Below are positions 10,637 to 19,845 of a stretch of DNA of 64,000 nucleotides, piece after piece. This stretch comes from Thalassospira sp. HJ. Its GTDB lineage: Bacteria > Pseudomonadota > Alphaproteobacteria > Rhodospirillales > Thalassospiraceae. A program made the position numbers and the translations under genes. Under the pieces are notes generated by a model. The model was not told where the DNA came from and did no database searches. It worked only from the letters and a program-made list of their open reading frames with translations. The stretch spans positions 1-64,000 of the forward strand of contig NZ_JYII01000007.1 of assembly GCF_000948415.1 (NCBI RefSeq), in the 5' to 3' direction. Positions within the stretch are counted from its first letter, which is position 1. Each line of letters opens with the position of its first letter.

Positions 10637-11740
10637 TCAGTTAACCCGGATAAACTTGCCATCCTGAATGGCCACGAAATAGATCGCCCGGTTGCCATCG
10701 CCAAAGGCATCAAACACCAGTTCCTGATGCAGCCCCTGTTGCGGGGACAGGTTTGTCAGGGCATCCGCCAGGGATTGTTCCGGATGTTTGGCGCGCATGG
10801 CGGCAAACAGAACCGTTGCCGCATCATAGGTCAGAACAGCGGTATAGCCCGGCTGATGGGCAAACATTGCGCTGTAATCCTTGATGAATTGCTGGAAGCG
10901 CGGGTTGGTGTCATAGCGATCATAGGCTTGGACCAGTTCCATGCCTTCGACAGCCTTGCCTCCCAGTTCGATCAGGGCCTGTGATCCGGCCCATTCGGCT
11001 GCTGCCAGCGGGATATCAGGCGACAATTTGCGGATTTCATGCGCCATGGAGGCACCGTCTCCGCTGTTGGTGATCAGGACAATCGCGTCGGGATCATCGG
11101 CAAGGAGCTGGGCGGCTGCATCGGCATGGGTAACGTTGTTAACATTGATCCAGATTTTGGAAATGACCAACCCGTCCAGCGCATCGAATTCCAGAAGAAA
11201 CTCGCGATACCAGCTATCAGTGAATGCCTGGTTCTGACCATCAAGGGCAAGTGCAACGCGGGTCAGTCCAAGATCGATATAGCGCCTCGCATAGGCGCGT
11301 GCGTTTTCCCGCGTGGTGGTGTTCATGCGAAACAGGTTGTCGCGAAAGCCGGCAAAGTCGGCCGCCGAAATAGTTGGCGAGATGGTGACAACACCAAGCT
11401 CGTTAATTACCGGAAGCATTGCCATACCGATCGAACTGATGATCGGGCCAACGATGGCATCAACGCCAAGGCGTTTGAGTTCGCGGACATGGTTTTGGGC
11501 GGTTTCGGGGGTTTTCAGATCATCACGGGGAATGATTTCGATCATGCGGCCATTGATGCCGCCATCGGTATTGACCTGCTGGGCGGCGAGTTTGAGGGCC
11601 TCAAGTGCACCGGTTCCAGCATCGGATCCAGGGCCGGATAAGCCGGCGATAAAGCCTATCTTGATCGGGCCTGATTCTTCGCAGGCAGCCAGTAAGAGGC
11701 ATCCGACAAAAACAGCACATAAAAACCTGATGGACCGCAT
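10637..11740 (-). CDS. Periplasmic binding lipoprotein, branched-chain amino acid type
   Basis: The 367-residue protein has a lipobox LLAAC with Cys20. It is followed by a Leu/Ile/Val-binding-protein fold (Peripla_BP_6): IKIGFIAGLSGPGSDAG at the start of the mature form, the hinge segment NGRMIEIIPRDD, and AIVGPIISS. No permease or ATPase gene is adjacent, so it is an orphan: either a binding protein for a distant ABC transporter or a sensor partner. The ligand cannot be inferred. Confidence 0.85.
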   Translation of the reverse strand: MRSIRFLCAVFVGCLLLAACEESGPIKIGFIAGLSGPGSDAGTGALEALKLAAQQVNTDGGINGRMIEIIPRDDLKTPETAQNHVRELKRLGVDAIVGPIISSIGMAMLPVINELGVVTISPTISAADFAGFRDNLFRMNTTTRENARAYARRYIDLGLTRVALALDGQNQAFTDSWYREFLLEFDALDGLVISKIWINVNNVTHADAAAQLLADDPDAIVLITNSGDGASMAHEIRKLSPDIPLAAAEWAGSQALIELGGKAVEGMELVQAYDRYDTNPRFQQFIKDYSAMFAHQPGYTAVLTYDAATVLFAAMRAKHPEQSLADALTNLSPQQGLHQELVFDAFGDGNRAIYFVAIQDGKFIRVN

Positions 11741-11892
11741 GTTATTCCTTGCAGTTTCCTCGCGTGGTCAAAAATCATGACCTGTCGACGTTTGTATTGC
11801 GTAAACCTATCCGTATGTACAGGTTTTGACGATTTCGATATGGATGTTTCCCGAACGCGTTTCAAGCGGTTGGTATCGTAATCTTTGCACGA

Positions 11893-12531
11893 TCAACCAA
11901 AGTCGCGTCTGGCCTGCAGCACCCGGCCTGCGGTGGTCAGCAGGCATAAGGCTCCGAAAATCGCAGCGATATTGTCAAACAAGGCCGGGAAAATGCATAT
12001 GAGACATAAGACCAGTATGGTCTCGCTGCCTTCGGTAATGCCGGTCAGGTAATAGAAACTTTTTTTGCCTTGGGCGTCATTGTCACTGCGGCCCAGTTTG
12101 GCGGCAATAATGGCATAGGCCAGAAAACTCGACCCGGTGCCGATAAAACAGAAAATCAGAAACGCCGCCATAAGCGCATGTTCCGGCCGCCCGATCGCAA
12201 AGGCCAGAATGATGCCCGAATAAAACAGAAAGTCCGAGACGATATCGTAATAACCACCCAGATCACTTTCCTGACTTTTCGCACCCGGATGACGCGACCG
12301 GGGTACGGCATGCCGTGCAACCGCCCCATCAAGCCCATCCATGAAACGTGACGCCAGGATCAGGGCAAGGGCCGCGTAATCGAGTTTGAAAACAAGACAG
12401 GCAGCAGAGAGGAGGCCAAGAAAAAAGCCAAACCCCGTAATCATGTTGGGCGTGATGCCCGTGCCCGAAAGCGTACGTGCAATCGCATTCAATGGCACAT
12501 CAATCAGCGGGCGCAGGCGGGCATCAAACAT
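11893..12531 (-). CDS. CDP-alcohol phosphatidyltransferase family protein
   Basis: This integral membrane enzyme transfers a phosphatidyl group from a CDP-linked donor to an alcohol. The 212 residues carry the family signature in the form MDGLDGAVAR ... GGYYDIVSDF; the spacer between AR and the second half is about 10 residues longer than usual because of the insert PRSRHPGAKSQESDL. Several membrane helices follow. The acceptor is not evident. The gene stands alone between an orphan binding protein and an acetyltransferase. Confidence 0.88.
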   Translation of the reverse strand: MFDARLRPLIDVPLNAIARTLSGTGITPNMITGFGFFLGLLSAACLVFKLDYAALALILASRFMDGLDGAVARHAVPRSRHPGAKSQESDLGGYYDIVSDFLFYSGIILAFAIGRPEHALMAAFLIFCFIGTGSSFLAYAIIAAKLGRSDNDAQGKKSFYYLTGITEGSETILVLCLICIFPALFDNIAAIFGALCLLTTAGRVLQARRDFG

Positions 12532-12647
12532 CGGGCGGATCCATTTAACATGTTGAGATGGCGACTATAAGCCGAACCCCAATCAAATGAAAATCATCAC
12601 TTTGTTTGTCGCCGACCTGCGCTTGATCAGCCGATTATGACGAAAGA

Positions 12648-13358
12648 TCAGGGACGCAGGTCTTCAAGGCGTTTGCGCTGTTGGCCAGCATCATCAAAGT
12701 TGTCCGGGGCGAGCCAGGCTTCGAACGCAGCGCGGATCGCCGGCCATTCCTCATATGTGATGGAAAACCACGCCGTGTCGCGGTTGCGTCCCTTATAGAC
12801 CAAATGATTGCGAAACGTGCCTTCATAGGTAAAGCCATAGCGGGCCGCAGCAGCGCGGGACGGGGCGTTCTGATCGTCGCATTTCCATTCATAGCGGCGA
12901 TAGCCCAGCTCATCAAAGGCCCGCTTCATCATCAGATACATCGCCTCCGTCCCACCAATGGTTTTGGAAAGGGCCGGGGCATAGTTGATATTGCCGACTT
13001 CCACCACGCCATTTTTTGGGTCAATCCGCATAAAGGCAGCAACGCCAACAGCTGTGTTGGTGACCTTATCGATGATGGCGTGCAGCATCGGATCGTCGCT
13101 GGCAGTCATGCCTTCAAGCCATGCCTTGTAAGCGGCAAAATCCGCGAACGGCCCGGTCGGAAGATAGGTAAAGCGTGACCCGTCAGACGCCTTGCTGTTG
13201 GCGTCAAAAAGCTGCTGGGCATCGCGGGCGACATCAAGCGGGCGTACGATGACGTGGCTGCCGGTCATGTCGCTGCGCGGCGGTAGCGCACATCCGGTCC
13301 AGTTTTCAATCGGGTGGCCGACGGGTTTGCCAAATTGGTCTTTGTGGGGCACGGGCAT
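12648..13358 (-). CDS. GNAT N-acetyltransferase, RimJ/RimL-like
   Basis: This acyl-CoA-dependent acetyltransferase shows the RimL-like pattern: VGVAAFMRI, NGVVEVGNINYAP (strands 4-5 around the acetyl-CoA site), YRRYEWKCDDQNAPSRAAA and the C-terminal YGFTYEGTFRNHLVYKGR. I chose ATG 13358 (MPVPHKDQFG) behind AAAGG; an upstream in-frame ATG at 13427 adds 23 poorly conserved residues. The substrate is unknown; relatives often act on small amines or protein N-termini. Confidence 0.85.
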   Translation of the reverse strand: MPVPHKDQFGKPVGHPIENWTGCALPPRSDMTGSHVIVRPLDVARDAQQLFDANSKASDGSRFTYLPTGPFADFAAYKAWLEGMTASDDPMLHAIIDKVTNTAVGVAAFMRIDPKNGVVEVGNINYAPALSKTIGGTEAMYLMMKRAFDELGYRRYEWKCDDQNAPSRAAAARYGFTYEGTFRNHLVYKGRNRDTAWFSITYEEWPAIRAAFEAWLAPDNFDDAGQQRKRLEDLRP

Positions 13359-13714
13359 GGAGCCTTTCTGTTGATATGATGTTTGATCAACAGAGTGACC
13401 AGAATTGGTTCTGTATTCTAGTGCCATTTTCGTAAATATGACGGGGCCAATTTGGCGATACTGGTGCCTCTTCTTATGGGATGGTTGGTATGGGGATCAG
13501 TGCGGTAAGGCCGGTAGTTTGTAGGTTTTGTCAGGCTAGCTATTATCCAATTTTACAGACCACACATACCGATCAATAAAGCCCGTTTGAGTTTCGGGAA
13601 GTGTTGAAATGAATGCGTCTGTCTAACATGCTCAATTGTTGTTGATTTGTTCTTTTCGTGTGGTCAAATCGGAACAAGAGTCAAAATGCATTGATCGGGC
13701 AAGTGACCTAAAAA
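13359..13714. other. Gene-free interval
   Basis: No ORF with coding character is visible. It holds the promoter of the acetyltransferase at its left end; I see no recognisable regulatory site. Confidence 0.5.
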
Positions 13715-13746
13715 CAGCCCCCGGCATCCTCTGATGCCGGGGGCTG
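13715..13746 (-). terminator. Rho-independent terminator of cysD-cysNC
   Basis: CAGCCCCCGGCAT-CCTCTG-ATGCCGGGGGCTG has a 13-bp perfect stem, followed on the minus strand by TTTTTA, 20 bp after the cysNC stop. Confidence 0.92.
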
Positions 13747-13766
13747 ATAATAAAGCAAGTCAGTAA

Positions 13767-15686
13767 TCAGATTTCAGGGAACCAGGCCCCCAGAACGCCA
13801 AACTCTTCAAGCTTGGCGACAATGATCTCGGCGGCTTCTTCTGCACTTTGATCGGCGGTGCTGACCACGATCTCGGCATTTTCTGGCCGCTCATAGGGGC
13901 TGTCGATCCCGGTGAAGTTGGCGATCTCGCCGGCACGGGCCTTTTTATAAAGACCCTTCACATCGCGCTGTTCGCAGACTTCAAGCGGGGTGTCGATAAA
14001 CACCTCGATGAATTCACCTTCCTCGACAAGGCTGCGCGCCAGTTGGCGTTCGCTTTTGAACGGCGAGATGAAGGATACCAGCGTGATCACGCCGGCATCG
14101 ACAAACAGCTTGGCCGTCTCACCCACACGGCGGATGTTTTCCACGCGATCGGCATCGGTAAAGCCAAGATCCTTGTTCAGGCCATGACGGACATTATCGC
14201 CATCAAGGGTGTAGGTGTGCTTGCCAAGGGCATGGAGCTTCTTCTCAACCAGGTTGGCAACGGTGGATTTGCCCGCACCCGACAGGCCGGTGAACCACAG
14301 AATGGCCGATTTCTGGCCTTTCTGATAGGCGCGCGCCCCCTTGTTGATGTCCATTTCCTGCCATTTGATGTTGGTTGCACGACGCAGGGAATGGTTGACC
14401 ATGCCCGCCCCAACGGTTGCGTTGGTGAAGCGGTCAATGATGATGAAGCGGCCCGAATGACGGTTTTTGTCATAGGGATCAAAGGCAAGCGCCTTGTCTG
14501 CTGAAATATTGGCAATGCCGACTTCATTGAGTTCAAGCGTCTTGCCGGCCACATGTTCAAGCGTGTTGACATTGACCTTGTATTTCAGCGCGCTGATCTG
14601 CGCATTGGCGAGTTGTGCGCCCATCTTGATCAGATAGGGACGACCGGGCAGAAGATGATCTTCATGCATCCAGATGATGCGAGCTTCGAACTGATCAGCA
14701 AAGTCCGGCTTTGCCTTTGCTTCGGCCAGAACGTCGCCACGCGAAATGTCGATTTCATCTTCAAGGGTCAGCGTGATCGCCTGACCGGCAATCGCTTCAT
14801 CAAGGTTGCCATCAAAGGTAACGATCTCCTTGACCTTGCTGGTCTGACCCGATGCGGTCACAACGATCTCGTCGCCCGGTTTGATGCGGCCAGACGAAAT
14901 CGTGCCGGAAAAGCCCCGGAAATCAAGGTTCGGGCGGTTGACCCACTGCACCGGAAGGCGGAACGGCTTATCAATCGCGTCCTGTTCGACCTGCACATCT
15001 TCAAGATGGGCCAGAAGCGTCGGGCCGGAATACCAGGGCGTATTTGCACTCGGTTCAATCATGTTATCGCCACGCAGGGCCGAAAGCGGGATCGCGGTGA
15101 TCGAGCTATAGTTCAGCTGCTTGGCGAATTCATTGTACTCGGCAACGATCTGATCGAATTTCGACTGGTCATAGTCGATCAGGTCCATCTTGTTGACCGC
15201 CAGCACCACGTGCTTGATCCCCAGAAGGGATGTGATGAAGCTGTGACGACGGGTCTGTGTCAAAATGCCTTTACGTGCGTCAATCAGGATGACGGCCACA
15301 TCAGCGGTCGAGGCGCCGGTTGCCATGTTGCGGGTATATTGTTCGTGGCCCGGCGTATCGGCGACGATGAATTTGCGCTTGTCGGTGGAGAAGAAGCGAT
15401 AGGCAACATCAATGGTGATGCCCTGTTCGCGTTCAGCCTGCAAACCATCGAGCAGCAAGGCAAAATCAATCTCGCCGCCCTGCGTGCCGACTTTGCGGCT
15501 ATCTGATTCAAGGGCTGCCAGCTGATCTTCAAAGATTAGTTTGGAATCCCAAAGCAGACGGCCAATCAGGGTCGATTTGCCATCGTCCACGCTGCCGCAG
15601 GTAATGAAACGCAGAAGGCTTTTTTCTTCCTGGGCCTTGAGGTAGCCAAGGATATCATCAGCAATCAGGTCGGATTTATGTGACAT
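13767..15686 (-). CDS. cysNC: Sulfate adenylyltransferase subunit 1 / APS kinase fusion
   Basis: This 639-residue fusion activates sulfate. The N-terminal CysN is an EF-Tu-like GTPase that drives ATP sulfurylase with CysD: G1 GSVDDGKS (31-38), [16 protein letters not shown]. The C-terminal CysC is APS kinase, making PAPS: P-loop GLSGAGKS (467-474), then [10 protein letters not shown] and FISPFKSER. Both modules look intact. Its ATG shares one base with the cysD stop (TGATG), indicating translational coupling. The supply of PAPS or APS feeds cysteine synthesis and sulfation. Confidence 0.97.
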   Translation of the reverse strand: MSHKSDLIADDILGYLKAQEEKSLLRFITCGSVDDGKSTLIGRLLWDSKLIFEDQLAALESDSRKVGTQGGEIDFALLLDGLQAEREQGITIDVAYRFFSTDKRKFIVADTPGHEQYTRNMATGASTADVAVILIDARKGILTQTRRHSFITSLLGIKHVVLAVNKMDLIDYDQSKFDQIVAEYNEFAKQLNYSSITAIPLSALRGDNMIEPSANTPWYSGPTLLAHLEDVQVEQDAIDKPFRLPVQWVNRPNLDFRGFSGTISSGRIKPGDEIVVTASGQTSKVKEIVTFDGNLDEAIAGQAITLTLEDEIDISRGDVLAEAKAKPDFADQFEARIIWMHEDHLLPGRPYLIKMGAQLANAQISALKYKVNVNTLEHVAGKTLELNEVGIANISADKALAFDPYDKNRHSGRFIIIDRFTNATVGAGMVNHSLRRATNIKWQEMDINKGARAYQKGQKSAILWFTGLSGAGKSTVANLVEKKLHALGKHTYTLDGDNVRHGLNKDLGFTDADRVENIRRVGETAKLFVDAGVITLVSFISPFKSERQLARSLVEEGEFIEVFIDTPLEVCEQRDVKGLYKKARAGEIANFTGIDSPYERPENAEIVVSTADQSAEEAAEIIVAKLEEFGVLGAWFPEI

Positions 15687-16591
15687 CAGAAATAACCTTC
15701 CTGCTTCTTCTTCTCCATCGACCCGGCCTGGTCGTGGTCAATCATGCGGCCCTGACGTTCGCTTGAGCGGGTCAGAAGCATTTCCTGGATAATGTCGGGC
15801 AGAGTGGCCGCCTCGGACTCAACGGCCCCGGTCAGCGGATAGCAGCCAAGGGTCCTGAAACGCACCGATTTCATTTCCGGTGTTTCACCCGGATTAAGCG
15901 GCATGCGGTCATCATCGACCATGATCAGCATGCCATCACGCTCGACCACCGGACGTTTGGCGGAATAATAGAGCGGTACAATCGGGATCTGCTCAAGATA
16001 GATGTATTGCCAGATATCAAGCTCGGTCCAGTTGGAGATCGGGAAGGCGCGGATGCTTTCACCCTTGTTGATCCGGGCGTTATAGATATCCCACAGTTCC
16101 GGGCGCTGGTTTTTCGGATCCCAGCGATGGGTCTCGGTCCGGAAGGAAAATACACGTTCCTTGGCGCGTGCCTTTTCCTCGTCACGCCGCGCACCGCCAA
16201 AGGCTGCATCGAACTTGTATTTGTTCAGCGCCTGTTTGAGCGATTCCGTCTTCATGACATCGGTATGAAGGCTCGATCCATGGGTGAACGGGCCGATGCC
16301 CTGATCAACGCCGTCTTGATTGATATGAACAATCAGATCAAAGCCGTATTCAGCGGCCATCCGGTCGCGAAACTCGATCATTTCGCGGAATTTCCAGGTG
16401 GTATCGACATGCATCAACGGGAAGGGCGGCGGGGCCGGATAAAAGGCCTTCCGCGCCAGATGCAGCAGAACCGATGAATCCTTGCCGATGGAATAAAGCA
16501 TCACCGGCCGTTCAAAGGATGCCGCCACCTCGCGGATGATGTGGATACTCTCTGCCTCAAGCTGGCGGAGATGGGTCAGATTAGGCTGCAT
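15686..16591 (-). CDS. cysD: Sulfate adenylyltransferase subunit 2
   Basis: CysD is the catalytic ATP-pyrophosphatase-fold subunit of ATP sulfurylase and works with CysN. It has the PP-loop motif YSIGKDSSV, the substrate segments [15 protein letters not shown] and [12 protein letters not shown], and the C-terminal [22 protein letters not shown] chose ATG 16591 behind AGGAAAGA; this gives 301 residues, the family length, while an upstream ATG at 16633 adds 14 residues across an operator-like palindrome. It is first in the cysD-cysNC operon. Confidence 0.97.
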   Translation of the reverse strand: MQPNLTHLRQLEAESIHIIREVAASFERPVMLYSIGKDSSVLLHLARKAFYPAPPPFPLMHVDTTWKFREMIEFRDRMAAEYGFDLIVHINQDGVDQGIGPFTHGSSLHTDVMKTESLKQALNKYKFDAAFGGARRDEEKARAKERVFSFRTETHRWDPKNQRPELWDIYNARINKGESIRAFPISNWTELDIWQYIYLEQIPIVPLYYSAKRPVVERDGMLIMVDDDRMPLNPGETPEMKSVRFRTLGCYPLTGAVESEAATLPDIIQEMLLTRSSERQGRMIDHDQAGSMEKKKQEGYF

Positions 16592-16612
16592 TCTCTTTCC
16601 TGACGGTAAATC

Positions 16613-16630
16613 AACACAAAATATTGTGTT
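16613..16630. promoter_or_regulatory. Operator-like palindrome 1 upstream of cysD
   Basis: AACACAAAATATTGTGTT has 7-bp arms around 4 bases, centred about 30 bp upstream of the cysD start. Its left half matches the site at 16703-16716. Confidence 0.5.
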
Positions 16631-16702
16631 CATAAAAGTATTTCACTTGGCTTTGATGGGTAATATGGAATGCCCCGCAACGCAAGTGTGATTTCCATTT
16701 TT

Positions 16703-16716
16703 ACACAAAATTTTGT
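16703..16716. promoter_or_regulatory. Operator-like palindrome 2 upstream of cysD
   Basis: ACACAAAATTTTGT contains the perfect 12-bp palindrome ACAAAATTTTGT. It repeats the ACACAAAAT element of the site nearer cysD. Confidence 0.45.
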
Positions 16717-16932
16717 AGTCGAATACGTATCAACACTGTTTGCTGTGTTTAATTTGAAATACGCGACAGGGCAAGCATATTTGCGCCCAAGGACTCTGTT
16801 CGCGCGGAGATATGTGAAAGTCACTACCCAAAGTAGCGCGGCAGCCATGCAGTATTGCGCCTTTTAGAGGCAGTGTAATCAACGCAGGGTGGCGGCAGAC
16901 TTTTTGCACTGATTTCAAAAGGATGCTTCGCG

Positions 16933-18129
16933 GTGCGATTTGATATCCGAAAGCCTGCCACTCTGTTCTTCACGTCCATGTTTGCCGCAAGGCTTGCTGA
17001 TCAGTTTCTTTTGTTTGTTGTTCCGTTGGTGGTCTATCAGACCACGCAAAGTGTTGCGCTGTCGGGGCTTGCCTATGCGGCGGAGACATTGCCGCGCGTT
17101 TTATTCTATCCGGTCTGCGGGGTTCTTTCAGATCGTTATTCGCCGCTTCGGTTAATGCAGCTTAGTCAGATCGGGCGTGCGGTTGTTTGCGTGCTGGGAC
17201 TGATCGGTTTCGCGTTGTTTGATGGGCTTGGCTGGGTTGTCGGTATTTCGGCGATTTGCGGTCTTTTGACCACGCAGGGCTTCATGGCGCGCGAAGTGTT
17301 ATTGCCGCAAATCTTTGCCAATGCCCGGTTTGAGAAAATCCAGTCGGTTTCACAAAGCGTCAATCAGGCGAGTATCGTTCTCGGCCCGCTTTTGGCCGCA
17401 AGCCTGTTTGCGATCAGCAACTGGCAGACAGTTGTGGTGGTCGCCGCGATCCTGTTTGGCATTGCCGAACTTTCCATGATGGTCTGGCGCCACTTCAATC
17501 AGACACCGATCACGGCAACCGATGAAAACCCGTCCTGGGTTGTGCCTTTTAAAACAGCGTTTTCACATCTTATCCATCTGCCGGGACTGAAACGCGTGAT
17601 CGCGCTGACCGCCAGTGTGAACCTTGTGTTTGGCATTACGCTTGCGACGTCAGCCGCAATGGTCACCGGGCTTCATGGCCAAAGCGAGGAACATTACGCC
17701 CTGTTGCAGACTGTCGGTGCGGCATTCACCATCGTGGTTCTGATGCTGGTCGGGGCGAGCAGCCTTTCTGTGGGGCGTATCGGGCTCATATCATTTGCCG
17801 GGGTTTTCCTTGGCGGTGTTTTGACGGCAATCGGCCCGGATTACTGGCTTTATATGGTCGGCTTTGCCGTGGTGCTTGGGTTTGACGGGATGTTTAACAT
17901 CTATATCCGTACCATCCGGCAGAAGATCATCCCGGCACGGGATTATGGCAAAACAACCGGTGTGATTATTCTCTTTAACAATATGACACAGCCAATCGCT
18001 GGGCTTCTTGTCGGGTTCACCGGCAGTCTGGCGCAAACCAGCTGGCTTATTCTTGTGCTCAGCCTTGTCATGCTGGTTTCGGGCCTTGTTTTGTCATTGC
18101 CGCGCTTTAACATGCGCGCCGCTGAATAG
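16933..18129 (+). CDS. MFS transporter, EntS/MFS_3-like
   Basis: The 398-residue protein has twelve predicted helices and no signal peptide. It has the MFS loop 2-3 element GVLSDRYSPLRLM and a long cytoplasmic middle loop near 190-205. The overall look is that of the small-molecule exporters related to the enterobactin exporter EntS. The start is GTG at 16933, preceded by AAAAGGATG. It is divergent from cysD and may share its regulator, but no substrate can be named. Confidence 0.85.
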   Translation: MRFDIRKPATLFFTSMFAARLADQFLLFVVPLVVYQTTQSVALSGLAYAAETLPRVLFYPVCGVLSDRYSPLRLMQLSQIGRAVVCVLGLIGFALFDGLGWVVGISAICGLLTTQGFMAREVLLPQIFANARFEKIQSVSQSVNQASIVLGPLLAASLFAISNWQTVVVVAAILFGIAELSMMVWRHFNQTPITATDENPSWVVPFKTAFSHLIHLPGLKRVIALTASVNLVFGITLATSAAMVTGLHGQSEEHYALLQTVGAAFTIVVLMLVGASSLSVGRIGLISFAGVFLGGVLTAIGPDYWLYMVGFAVVLGFDGMFNIYIRTIRQKIIPARDYGKTTGVIILFNNMTQPIAGLLVGFTGSLAQTSWLILVLSLVMLVSGLVLSLPRFNMRAAE

Positions 18130-18163
18130 CATCAGCACCAGATCGTAAAAAAATTGCGTATCG

Positions 18164-18198
18164 GAACAGCGGTGGAAGCTTTTCTTCTGCCGCTGTTC
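18164..18198 (+). terminator. Hairpin downstream of the MFS gene
   Basis: GAACAGCGG-T-GGAAG pairs with CTTCT-G-CCGCTGTTC around CTTTT. No clear T-run follows, so termination is possible rather than certain. Confidence 0.4.
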
Positions 18199-18382
18199 TG
18201 CCATGCGCAAACATCAGTGGTTGCTACTTTTGGCTTTATTTCGCATTCCGGAATTATGCTTGATTGGCGAATTTCAAGTAATTTTATTTCAATTTTGATG
18301 TTGGTATTGAAAAGAACTTGATTTTAAGGGGCGGGAGGCCCCATTTAAAGGACATAAATACTGACCTAATTGGAAGTTTGAA

Positions 18383-19603
18383 ATGTCTGTAAGCTGGAAT
18401 GATCTGATTGCGCATGATGCGCGGGTGCTGGTGGCCTCTGAAATTCGTGATCTTTTGAAAGTGGCCGAGCGCCCGGAAGTGATTTCCTTTGCCGGTGGTG
18501 TGCCCGACCCTGATCTGTTTCCGGTCGAGACTTTCAGCGAGATCTATGGTGCGATGATGCAGGACGGCGCACAGGCGCGCCGCAGCCTGCAATATTCCGT
18601 CAGTGAAGGTCTGCCAGCCTTGCGTCAGTGGATTGTTGATGATCTGGCTGACCAGGGGGCAACGCGCACCATTGATAATGTCCTGATCACCAATGGCGCG
18701 CAGCAGGGACTTGATATCCTGGCGCGCTTGTTGCTTGAAGAAGGCCGCGATCTGATCGTTGAAAAGCCAAGCTACCTTGGCGCGATGCAGGCCTTTTCGA
18801 CCCGGTTGCCGAATTACGTCGGTGTCGATGCCGAGGACGAAGGTCCGGTATTAAGTCAGCTGGAAGATGCCTTTGCCAAGGGCGCGCGGGTTGCCTATGT
18901 CGCCCCGGATTTCCAGAACCCGACCGGTCGGTCCTGGTCCGTTGCGCGCCGCAAGGCCGTACTGGAACTGGCACGTCGTTATGGTGCGGTGCTGCTTGAA
19001 GATGCGGCCTATAGCAAGCTTTCCTATGAGGGCGGAGAAAGCCTTCCATCCTTGCTCAGTCTAGATGAGGAGGGCCGTGATCCAGCGTCAGGCAATGTCA
19101 TTCAGCTTGGCACGTTTTCCAAAACGCTGGCCCCGGCACTTCGTATCGGTTGGGTCTGTGCGCCGCGTCCGGTGATCGACAAGCTGGTTTTGATGATGCA
19201 GGCCGGAAACCTGCATGTTTCCACGGTCAATCAGGAAGCCGCACTTCGGGCTGCCAAGCAACTGTTCCCGGATCATCTTGAAAAACTGCGGGCGTCCTAT
19301 CGCACCAAGCGCGACGTCATGTTGCAAACCCTGGCAGATACGATGCCCGATGATGTGTCATGGACGAAGACCGAGGGTGGTATGTTTGTCTGGCTGACCT
19401 TGCCGGAACATATCAATGCCCGTCAGTTGCTTGAAGAAGCGCTTGAGGATGTGCATGTCGCGTTCGTGCCCGGTCAAGCCTTCTTTACCGATGGCAGTGG
19501 CAAGAACACCGCGCGGCTTAGCTTCTCCGCCGAGAAGGTCGATCGGATCAAGGACGGCATCACGCGTCTGGCCGATCTGATCAAGCGCAAGGACAATCAG
19601 TAA
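18383..19603 (+). CDS. PLP-dependent aminotransferase, class I/II (LysN-like)
   Basis: The 406-residue fold-type I aminotransferase resembles 2-aminoadipate/multi-substrate aminotransferases. It has the N-terminal ISFAGGVPDPDLFP, the cofactor-contact TNGAQQGLD (103-111), PDFQNPTGRSW (175-185), LLEDAAYSKL, and the PLP Lys247 in GTFSKTLAPALRIGW. Arg in TARLSFS binds the carboxylate. It is monocistronic. The amino donor cannot be fixed from sequence; branched or aromatic amino acids are typical of the group. Confidence 0.9.
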   Translation: MSVSWNDLIAHDARVLVASEIRDLLKVAERPEVISFAGGVPDPDLFPVETFSEIYGAMMQDGAQARRSLQYSVSEGLPALRQWIVDDLADQGATRTIDNVLITNGAQQGLDILARLLLEEGRDLIVEKPSYLGAMQAFSTRLPNYVGVDAEDEGPVLSQLEDAFAKGARVAYVAPDFQNPTGRSWSVARRKAVLELARRYGAVLLEDAAYSKLSYEGGESLPSLLSLDEEGRDPASGNVIQLGTFSKTLAPALRIGWVCAPRPVIDKLVLMMQAGNLHVSTVNQEAALRAAKQLFPDHLEKLRASYRTKRDVMLQTLADTMPDDVSWTKTEGGMFVWLTLPEHINARQLLEEALEDVHVAFVPGQAFFTDGSGKNTARLSFSAEKVDRIKDGITRLADLIKRKDNQ

Positions 19604-19604
19604 G

Positions 19605-19643
19605 CAAAAAAGAACCCGGCAGCGGGCGGGGATTGCTGCCGGG
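19605..19643 (-). terminator. Terminator of the cydAB operon
   Basis: CCCGGCAGC pairs with GCTGCCGGG; on the minus strand it is followed by GTTCTTTTTTGC. It lies 80 bp after the small subunit gene and also separates it from the convergent aminotransferase. Confidence 0.8.
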
Positions 19644-19722
19644 AGGAGGGCCTGCTGCTTCTGGGGATTAGCGCAGCAGGTCACGGGAGTTTGCGTGTAT
19701 CAGGTGTGTGATGGTGTCATTG

Positions 19723-19845
19723 TCATGCCTGTCCCATCAGGGCGCGCAGCAACAAGGATGCTGCGCCAAGCACGACAACGCCGCCGACATAAAGGCCAAC
19801 AAACCACAGCCATTTGCGGGCCTTTGTTGACTTGATATTGGCCAT
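19723..19845 (-). CDS. DUF2474-type small subunit of bd oxidase (40 aa)
   Basis: This gene is easily missed. Its ATG shares a base with the cydB stop (TGATG). The 40-residue product starts MANIKSTKARKWLWFVGLYV and has one membrane helix (about 12-35) ending LLLRALMGQA. That pattern fits the DUF2474 peptides encoded after cyanide-insensitive-type bd oxidases rather than the CydX family. Such peptides stabilise or shield the haem site of subunit A. It is the last gene of cydA-cydB-DUF2474, before a terminator. Confidence 0.85.
   Translation of the reverse strand: MANIKSTKARKWLWFVGLYVGGVVVLGAASLLLRALMGQA

Larger units (their letters stand above)
16592..16932. other. Divergent control region, cysD / MFS gene
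   Basis: The region is AT-rich with no coding character. It contains three AACAC/GTGTT-type inverted repeats, described separately, that are likely operators for cysD, the adjacent MFS gene, or both. Confidence 0.55.

Noticed and set aside
14553-15506. Plus-strand ORF of 317 codons inside cysNC
   Set aside because: Antisense shadow of the CysN GTPase domain.
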